Assembly: GCF_018919265.1 (NCBI RefSeq)
Contig: NZ_JAHLQO010000005.1
Span: forward strand, 1-64,000
Length of the DNA stretch: 64,000 nt
Reading direction: 5' to 3'
Source: Peptoniphilus ovalis
GTDB taxonomy: Bacteria > Bacillota > Clostridia > Tissierellales > Peptoniphilaceae
In this document: positions 58,699 through 64,000 of the stretch, one piece after another
Numbering within the stretch: position 1 is the stretch's first letter
How the letters are laid out: each line of letters begins with the position of its first letter
Program-made: the position numbers and the translations under genes
The notes under the pieces: model-generated
What the model was told of the DNA's origin: nothing
Database searches by the model: none
What the model saw: only the letters and a program-made list of their open reading frames with translations

Positions 58699-59829
58699 CT
58701 AGTTTTCGCCTTGATCAATATATTCAAGAGCATTTTCTGTATATTTTAATTCGTTATCTTCAGTAATCCAAATTATTGCAGTATTTGTTTTTGCTGCAAT
58801 TTCTTTTATTTCTTCTTCAGTTGAGTTAAAGCAAGCTGTTGATAAGAAGTCACAAAGTCCTGAATCTTTTGCAATTACTGTAACAGATTTTAAATTGCCA
58901 GATGGTTGTAAAGTATCTGGGTCTATAATGTGACAGTATCTTACTCCATCAACTTCGAAGTATCTTTGATAATCGCCACTTGTAACAGCAGACATATCTT
59001 TTAGATTTAAAATTACAGACGTTGGATTGTTAGGATCCATTGTAGGATTTTGAATTCCAACTTTGTAAAACTCACGTCCATCGCCAGGGCTTCCAATAGC
59101 TCTAACATTTCCTCCCGCTGAGATTAAAGCAGATTTAACTCCTCTTTCTTCAAGCTCTCTTGCAACAATTTCAGTTGCATATCCCTTTGCAGTTGCACCT
59201 AAGTCAAGGCTCATTCCTTTATTTATCTCAACTGTTTTTTTGTCGTCATTTAATTTGATATTACTTATATTTGTATAAGGTCTTAAAGTTTCAAGTTCTG
59301 CTTCTGTTGGAATGGCTTGTCCAAATTTTTCTACAACTTGTTCTTTTGTCTTTCCACCTTCGTATTCAGTTCTATAACTATTCCAAAGTCCTGTCACAGG
59401 TCCCATTGCAATATTAGTCTTGTGAGAAATATTATTGTGATTATCTACTGAAAATTTAATTAAATTATATAAAGTTAGATCTACAATTAAAGGTTTTGTT
59501 CCCGCATCATCATTGATTGATTTTGCATTTATAATTCCATCGTAGTTTTTATAATTGTCAAAAAGCATGTGAAGTTCTTGAAATCTTTTCTTCGCATACT
59601 TAAGATTTTCATTTGCGAAATTTTCATCATCTGAATAAATTGCAATATCTATTACAGTGTCAAAGGTATCGTAAAATTCAATATTATATTTTTTTACTTC
59701 GCCCTTTGTAGCAGTGCTTTCTACTTTAATTTTATTCGTGCTGTTGTTTTTTGTATTATCTTTTCTATCGCAAGCTGTAAATAGTAGCATTGCACTTAAA
59801 GCAATAGAAACTAAAAATTTCTTTTTCAT
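58699..59829 (-). CDS. apbE: FAD:protein FMN transferase, lipoprotein
   Basis: Attaches FMN covalently to threonine of target flavoproteins such as Rnf and Nqr subunits. It has 376 residues. The signal peptide has a lipobox ending at C20 (LFTAC), so the protein is anchored outside the membrane. The DLGATAKGYATEIV, SAGGNVRAIG and HIIDPDTLQPSG motifs (FAD and metal site) are present. It implies extracellular-facing flavinylated proteins elsewhere in the genome. A terminator closes ilvE just upstream, so it has its own promoter. Confidence 0.93.
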   Translation of the reverse strand: MKKKFLVSIALSAMLLFTACDRKDNTKNNSTNKIKVESTATKGEVKKYNIEFYDTFDTVIDIAIYSDDENFANENLKYAKKRFQELHMLFDNYKNYDGIINAKSINDDAGTKPLIVDLTLYNLIKFSVDNHNNISHKTNIAMGPVTGLWNSYRTEYEGGKTKEQVVEKFGQAIPTEAELETLRPYTNISNIKLNDDKKTVEINKGMSLDLGATAKGYATEIVARELEERGVKSALISAGGNVRAIGSPGDGREFYKVGIQNPTMDPNNPTSVILNLKDMSAVTSGDYQRYFEVDGVRYCHIIDPDTLQPSGNLKSVTVIAKDSGLCDFLSTACFNSTEEEIKEIAAKTNTAIIWITEDNELKYTENALEYIDQGEN

Positions 59830-59878
59830 AATATCACCATTTATATAATAACATTTATTAGTAGATTTTAAAATAAAA

Positions 59879-59905
59879 TAAAAAATCTGCTAGTTTCCTA
59901 GCAGA
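59879..59905 (-). terminator. Terminator of ilvE
   Basis: Minus-strand perfect 8-bp hairpin TCTGCTAG/CTAGCAGA (59898-59905 and 59886-59893) with a GAAA loop and six U. Confidence 0.9.
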
Positions 59906-59910
59906 CTATT

Positions 59911-60831
59911 TTAATAAACAGGTCTTAATGCGTCCTTATACTTTTCATTTTTTCCATGAGTGATGTCATAGAAGATATCTTTTAATCTTGTACAAACTTC
60001 ACCTGGTTTTCCATCTCCAACTTTGATGTCATCAACTTCTACAACTGGAGCAACTTCCATTGCAGTTCCAGAGAAGAAAACTTCATCAGCATTATAAAGC
60101 TCAGTTCTTGCAAGAGATTTTTCAATACATTCAATTCCAAGTTCATCTTTTGCAATTTCAAAAACTAAATCTCTTGTAATTCCTTCAAGAATGTCATCAG
60201 ATGCAGGTGGAGTCATAAGTTTTCCCTTTTTATAAATAAAAATATTTTCTCCTGGTCCTTCACATACAAAACCATTTCTGTTAAGTAAAACTGCTTCGTC
60301 ATAACCATTTCTAGTTGCTTCATAAGATGCAAGAGCTGAGTTTAGATAACCTGCAGTTGCTTTAGTTCTTGGAGGAAGCATATTATCAGCAATTCTAACC
60401 CACGAAGAAACTTTAACTCTAAATGCCTCTTTGTCAATATATTTTCCCATTGGTTGTAAGTAAATTGCAACGGCATCATGTTCGTTATTATCATCAATGC
60501 TTACACCAACATTTTTTTCATTTTTAAATGCAAGTGGTCTTATATAAGTAGTTTGTTTATATCCATTTTTCCTTAAAAGTTCAATAGTGATATCAGAAAG
60601 TTCTTCTGCAGTGTAAGGAATTTTAAGATTCACAACTTTTGCAGATTGTAAAAATCTCTTGTAGTGTTCAACTAATTTGAAACCATAAAGTTGTCCTTCT
60701 TCTTCATTCCAGTATGCTCTAATGCCTTCAAAAACACCTAGACCATAGTTGACAACTTTAGATCTAATGCTTATTGAAACTTTTTCTTCTTCAACTATTT
60801 CTCCATTAAAAAAAACATAAGATTGTTCCAT
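59911..60831 (-). CDS. ilvE: Branched-chain amino acid aminotransferase
   Basis: A 306-residue fold-type IV PLP enzyme. YGLGVFEGIRAYW, IRPLAFK, the PLP-lysine motif PRTKATAGYLNSALASYEA and the GPGENIFIYKKGKL and FFSGTAMEVAPV loops identify IlvE. It makes or degrades leucine, isoleucine and valine. It lies alone between two terminators, with an extended -10 promoter and a GGAGGGAAG ribosome site. Confidence 0.93.
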   Translation of the reverse strand: MEQSYVFFNGEIVEEEKVSISIRSKVVNYGLGVFEGIRAYWNEEEGQLYGFKLVEHYKRFLQSAKVVNLKIPYTAEELSDITIELLRKNGYKQTTYIRPLAFKNEKNVGVSIDDNNEHDAVAIYLQPMGKYIDKEAFRVKVSSWVRIADNMLPPRTKATAGYLNSALASYEATRNGYDEAVLLNRNGFVCEGPGENIFIYKKGKLMTPPASDDILEGITRDLVFEIAKDELGIECIEKSLARTELYNADEVFFSGTAMEVAPVVEVDDIKVGDGKPGEVCTRLKDIFYDITHGKNEKYKDALRPVY

Positions 60832-60870
60832 ATTCTTCCCTCCATTAATTCATATAAAAATATTTAATTC

Positions 60871-60879
60871 ATTTTATCA
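60871..60879 (-). promoter_or_regulatory. ilvE promoter (extended -10)
   Basis: The minus strand reads TGATAAAAT (hexamer 60871-60876), about 45 bases before ilvE; the -35 is weak. Confidence 0.45.
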
Positions 60880-60917
60880 CTTTTACACTGAAAAATCTAG
60901 TTTATAAAAAAGAACAT

Positions 60918-60947
60918 AAAAAAAGAGGCTACAAAAATGTAACCTCT
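60918..60947 (-). terminator. Terminator of the bcd-etfBA operon
   Basis: Minus-strand 10-bp hairpin (60938-60947 with 60924-60933, one G-U pair), 4-base loop, seven U. It lies 13 bases after the etfA stop. Confidence 0.9.
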
Positions 60948-60960
60948 TCATTAATTAAAA

Positions 60961-61968
60961 TTAAATTTCAGCTTTAATTTTTTGTTCTCTAAGAATTGCT
61001 TCTGTAAGTTTTGGAACAATTGCGTTAATGTCTCCGACAACTCCAAGATCAGCAACTTCAAAGATTGCAGCTTCTGGGTCTTTGTTAACTGCTATGATAA
61101 GATCAGAGTCTTCCATACCAGCAACGTGTTGGATTGCTCCAGAGATACCCATTGCAAAATAAAGTTCAGGTCTAACTGTCTTACCAGTTTGTCCAACTTG
61201 GTGATCCTTAGTAATCCATCCAGAGTCAACTGATGCTCTTGATGCAGAAATTTCAGCGTCAAGTGTGTCAGCAAGTTCTTGAAGTGGTTTAAATCCTTCT
61301 GGTCCACCAATTCCACGTCCACCAGAAACTAAGATATTAGCTTCAGTGATGTCTTTCTTATGAGATTCTTGTTTTTGAATGTCAAGAATTTTTACATTCA
61401 TGTCTTCGTCAGAGAATTCTACTTTAAATTCTTCAACTTCACCTTCTCTTGAATCATCTGAATCTAGCGCTTGCATTACTCCAGGTCTAACTGTAGCCAT
61501 TTGAGGTCTAAAGTCTTCGCAAAGAATAGTAGCCATTAGGTTACCACCGAATGCAGGTCTAGTCATCATAAGGTTTTTAGATTCTTCATCTATTTCAAGT
61601 TTTGTACAGTCTGCAGTTAATCCAGTGTGAATTCTTGCAGCAAGTCTTGGAGCAAGGTCACGACCAATTGAAGAAGCACCAAAAATTACAATTTCAGGTT
61701 CTTTGTCTTTAATAACTGCTGTTACTGCCTTAGCATATGGTTCAGTTACATATTCTTTAAGCATTGCATCTTCAACTATGATTACTTTGTCAGCACCATG
61801 TCTAATAAGAGTTTTTGCATGATCTTTGACATTTTCACCTAATAGAAGAGCAACAACATCTTGACCTAAATCATCAGCAAGTTCTCTAGCTTTACCTAGA
61901 AGTTCGATTCCAACTTTTTCAAGTTTATTGTCTCTTTGTTCTATAAATACATATACATCTTTACTCAT
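60961..61968 (-). CDS. etfA: Electron transfer flavoprotein alpha subunit
   Basis: The FAD-binding subunit of ETF. The start is set at MSKDVYVFIEQRDN (335 residues) behind GGGGGT; a longer frame would run back into etfB. The C-terminal FAD domain has SGGRGIGGPEGF, SRASVDSGWI, QVGQTGKTVRPELYFAMGISGAIQH and a DLGVVGD ending. With EtfB it serves the acyl-CoA dehydrogenase encoded upstream; in related anaerobes such pairs bifurcate electrons to ferredoxin. Confidence 0.95.
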   Translation of the reverse strand: MSKDVYVFIEQRDNKLEKVGIELLGKARELADDLGQDVVALLLGENVKDHAKTLIRHGADKVIIVEDAMLKEYVTEPYAKAVTAVIKDKEPEIVIFGASSIGRDLAPRLAARIHTGLTADCTKLEIDEESKNLMMTRPAFGGNLMATILCEDFRPQMATVRPGVMQALDSDDSREGEVEEFKVEFSDEDMNVKILDIQKQESHKKDITEANILVSGGRGIGGPEGFKPLQELADTLDAEISASRASVDSGWITKDHQVGQTGKTVRPELYFAMGISGAIQHVAGMEDSDLIIAVNKDPEAAIFEVADLGVVGDINAIVPKLTEAILREQKIKAEI

Positions 61969-61981
61969 TTTTAAACCCCCA

Positions 61982-62782
61982 TTAGATAATATACTTTTCT
62001 TGAAGTTTAGCAACGATTTGTTGAGCTGCTTCATCTGCAGTTAAGTCAGTTAAAAGAACTCCCTTACCTTTACCTTGTTTAGGGAAAGATTTCTTAACTC
62101 TTGTAGGAGATCCCTTAAGACCAATGTTAGCCATATCAAGTTTATCTTTAATATCTTCTAGTCCCCAAATAGTGATGTCTTTTTTGTAAGCGTCAAAAAT
62201 CTTACCAATTGTCATATATCTAGGCTCTGCTAATTCTGCAATTGCAGTAATTAAGCATGGGAATTTAACATTGATTGTGTGATATCTATCTTCAAATTGT
62301 CTCTTAACTGTGATACCTTTTTTGTCATCATCAAGTTTAAGTTCTTCAACATAAGATACTTGTGGTACTCCAATGTGTTCAGCAATTTGAGGTCCTACTT
62401 GTGCAGTATCTCCATCGATTGCTTGTCTACCACAAATAATTAAATCATAATCTAAGTGTTCAAGTGCAGCTGTAATTGTACAAGAAGTTGCCCAAGTGTC
62501 AGCTCCACCAAATGCTCTATCACTTATAAGAACTGCATCATCTGCTCCCATTGCAAGAGCTTCTCTTAAAGCATTTTCAGCTTGGAAAGGTCCCATTGAT
62601 ACAACAGTAACTTTAACATCTTCTGGGTTTTCATCCTTAAGTCTTAATGCAATTTCAAGGCCTGATTTGTCATCAGGATTTATAATGCTTGGCACCCCAT
62701 CTCTGATAAGAGTGTTTGTAACAGGATCAAGTCTAACTTCATTAGTGTCAGGTACTTGTTTAATACATACTAATATATTCAT
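61982..62782 (-). CDS. etfB: Electron transfer flavoprotein beta subunit
   Basis: A 266-residue partner of EtfA. It shows the N-terminal CIKQVPDTNEVRLDP, the AMGADDAVLISDRAFGGADTWAT segment and the CGRQAIDGDTAQVGPQ nucleotide loop, as in clostridial bifurcating EtfB. It lies between bcd (17 bases) and etfA (13 bases) with a GGAG ribosome site. Bifurcation cannot be proven from the sequence alone. Confidence 0.95.
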   Translation of the reverse strand: MNILVCIKQVPDTNEVRLDPVTNTLIRDGVPSIINPDDKSGLEIALRLKDENPEDVKVTVVSMGPFQAENALREALAMGADDAVLISDRAFGGADTWATSCTITAALEHLDYDLIICGRQAIDGDTAQVGPQIAEHIGVPQVSYVEELKLDDDKKGITVKRQFEDRYHTINVKFPCLITAIAELAEPRYMTIGKIFDAYKKDITIWGLEDIKDKLDMANIGLKGSPTRVKKSFPKQGKGKGVLLTDLTADEAAQQIVAKLQEKYII

Positions 62783-62799
62783 TTATAATACTCCTTTGC

Positions 62800-63942
62800 T
62801 TATTTAACGCCCATCCAGCCAGATACAACCATCTTCATTACTTCAGATGTACCTTCGTAAATTTCAGTAATCTTAGCATCTCTCATCATTCTTTCAATTG
62901 GATAGTCTCTAGTGTATCCATATCCACCGAATAATTGAAGACATCTTCTAGTTATATCACTAGCTGCTTCTGAAGCGAAAAGTTTTGCCATTGCTGCATA
63001 ATGTCCGTATGGAACACCTTGAGCTTTAGCATCAGCTGCTCTGTAAACAAGTAGTTGAGCTGCTTCAGCAGTAGTTTTCATATCTGCAAGTTCAAATTGA
63101 GTATTTTGGAATTGAGAAATTCTTCTTCCGAATTGTTTTCTTTCAGAAGTATATTTTACAGTTTCATCAATTGCGCCTTCTGCAATACCAAGAGCTTGAG
63201 AAGCAATTCCTATTCTTCCTCCATCAAGTGTCTTCATTGCAATTCCAAATCCTTTACCTTCTCTTCCAAGAAGATTTTCTTTTGGAATTCTACAGTCTTC
63301 AAAGATAAGTTCGCAAGTTGAAGATCCTCTGATACCCATTTTGTCTTCTGGTTCTCCAACGCTAAATCCAGGAGTTCCTCTTTCAACTATGAAAGCTGAA
63401 ATTCCACGATTTCCCTTTGATCTATCAGTCATTGCTATTACAATGAAAGTATCAGCAAAACCTGCATTTGTTATAAATATCTTTGATCCGTTAAGTACAT
63501 ATTCATCTCCATCAAGAACAGCAGTTGTTCTTTGACCACTTGCATCAGTACCAGCGCCTGGTTCAGTAAGTCCGAATGCACCGATCTTTCTTCCTGATAG
63601 TAGGTCTGGAAGATATTTTTGTTTTTGTTCTTCTGTACCATTTTCATAAATAGGTGCAGCACAAAGTGAAGTATGAGCTGAAACAATTACACCAGTTGTA
63701 GCACATTTCTTAGAAAGTTCTTCAACTGCCATTGCATAAGCTATATAATCAGCACCTTGTCCACCGTATTCTTTAGGAAATGGTATTCCAAAAAAGCCGT
63801 ATTTAGCTAATTTTTTTACATTTTCCATAGGAACTTCTTCAGTTGCATCAACATCAGCAGCAATTGGCTCTACTTCTGTTTCGGCAAAAGCTTGATACAT
63901 TTGTCTTAATAGAACATGTTCCTTGTCCATTTTAAAATCCAT
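62800..63942 (-). CDS. bcd: Acyl-CoA dehydrogenase, probably butyryl-CoA dehydrogenase
   Basis: A 380-residue FAD enzyme, the usual size. The GAFGLTEPGAGTDASG and FITNAGFAD flavin/substrate motifs, QFGRRISQFQNTQF, the LFGGYGYTRDYPIER loop and the catalytic glutamate region ITEIYEGTSEV are present. Adjacent etfBA points to the clostridial Bcd-EtfAB complex that reduces crotonyl-CoA in butyrate formation. Glutaryl- or branched-chain acyl-CoA use is an alternative. The start has an AGGGGGA site; a Rex-like operator lies upstream. Confidence 0.9.
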   Translation of the reverse strand: MDFKMDKEHVLLRQMYQAFAETEVEPIAADVDATEEVPMENVKKLAKYGFFGIPFPKEYGGQGADYIAYAMAVEELSKKCATTGVIVSAHTSLCAAPIYENGTEEQKQKYLPDLLSGRKIGAFGLTEPGAGTDASGQRTTAVLDGDEYVLNGSKIFITNAGFADTFIVIAMTDRSKGNRGISAFIVERGTPGFSVGEPEDKMGIRGSSTCELIFEDCRIPKENLLGREGKGFGIAMKTLDGGRIGIASQALGIAEGAIDETVKYTSERKQFGRRISQFQNTQFELADMKTTAEAAQLLVYRAADAKAQGVPYGHYAAMAKLFASEAASDITRRCLQLFGGYGYTRDYPIERMMRDAKITEIYEGTSEVMKMVVSGWMGVK

Positions 63943-63974
63943 TCTAAAATCCCCCTAACAAATTTTTCTAAAGA

Positions 63975-63992
63975 ATGTTATTTAATTAACAT
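63975..63992. promoter_or_regulatory. Rex-like redox operator upstream of bcd
   Basis: The palindrome atgtta-tttaat-taacat contains TGTTA and TAACA half-sites six bases apart (63976-63980 and 63987-63991), the spacing of the Rex site TTGTTAA-N4-TTAACAA. It is about 35 bases before the bcd start. Rex senses NADH/NAD and controls bcd-etf operons in clostridia. The promoter itself probably lies at or beyond the window edge. Confidence 0.55.
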
Positions 63993-64000
63993 ACCACTGT

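Noticed and set aside
61969-62034. Upstream extension of etfA by 22 codons
   Set aside because: It overlaps the end of etfB, and the GGGGGT site fits the later ATG.

Overview
The window is a low-GC, densely packed Firmicutes-type genome segment. Most likely it is an anaerobic, amino-acid-fermenting coccus of the Peptoniphilaceae/Tissierellia group (Peptoniphilus or Anaerococcus-like). This rests on strong AT bias, AGGAGG ribosome sites, T-box and FMN leaders, a butyryl-CoA-dehydrogenase/ETF module, glutamine, cysteine and threonine catabolic genes, and a glycolytic operon. The genus is inference. No rRNA, tRNA, CRISPR array, intact transposase or prophage was seen.

0-12 kb (minus strand): rpoB-rpoC with a terminator, then two unknown membrane-protein genes, then rpsL-rpsG-fusA-tuf from its own promoter. 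12-19.3 kb: a DsrE-like gene, a MurJ-family flippase, and a tight glycolytic operon pgk-tpiA-gpmI-eno plus a SixA-like phosphatase, every junction a 4-base overlap. 19.3-24.3 kb: two plus-strand microprotein genes, gltX behind an SLH surface protein, and a purine permease. 24.4-32.2 kb: a YtrA-type GntR/ABC exporter operon with an inverted-repeat operator, azlC-SDR-azlD, and a P-type ATPase behind a manganese (yybP-ykoY) riboswitch. 32.4-34 kb: serS behind a T-box, and a 35-residue membrane microprotein.

34-37.1 kb: a plus-strand MoxR/VWA pair, then a gene-poor stretch with a GC-rich, strongly folded element. 37.1-47.3 kb: cysteine desulfidase with a small membrane partner, an aminotransferase, a threonine dehydratase, and a six-gene operon (two DUF5058-like membrane proteins, glutaminase, GltS symporter, AbgB-like and M20 amidohydrolases). 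That operon probably takes up and hydrolyses glutamine or glutamyl conjugates. 47.5-50.4 kb: pyrB-pyrI-pyrK-pyrD, divergent from a guanylate-kinase-like gene.

51.1-55.4 kb: FMN riboswitch and ribD-ribE-ribBA-ribH followed by an overlapping HAD phosphatase, which may supply the phosphatase step of riboflavin synthesis. 55.4-57.7 kb: an AT-rich gene for a protein with five tandem GreA/GreB C-terminal-like domains, flanked by sequences resembling insertion-sequence ends. This is the most novel-looking gene here. 57.7-64 kb: PgpA-like protein, a membrane protein, lipoprotein ApbE, ilvE, and a bcd-etfB-etfA operon with a Rex-like operator at the window edge. Flavin supply (rib), flavin attachment (apbE) and flavoenzymes (ETF, acyl-CoA dehydrogenase, PyrK) recur through the last 17 kb.

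Several starts were moved downstream because the longest reading frame begins inside the Shine-Dalgarno sequence of the real start; each case is noted.
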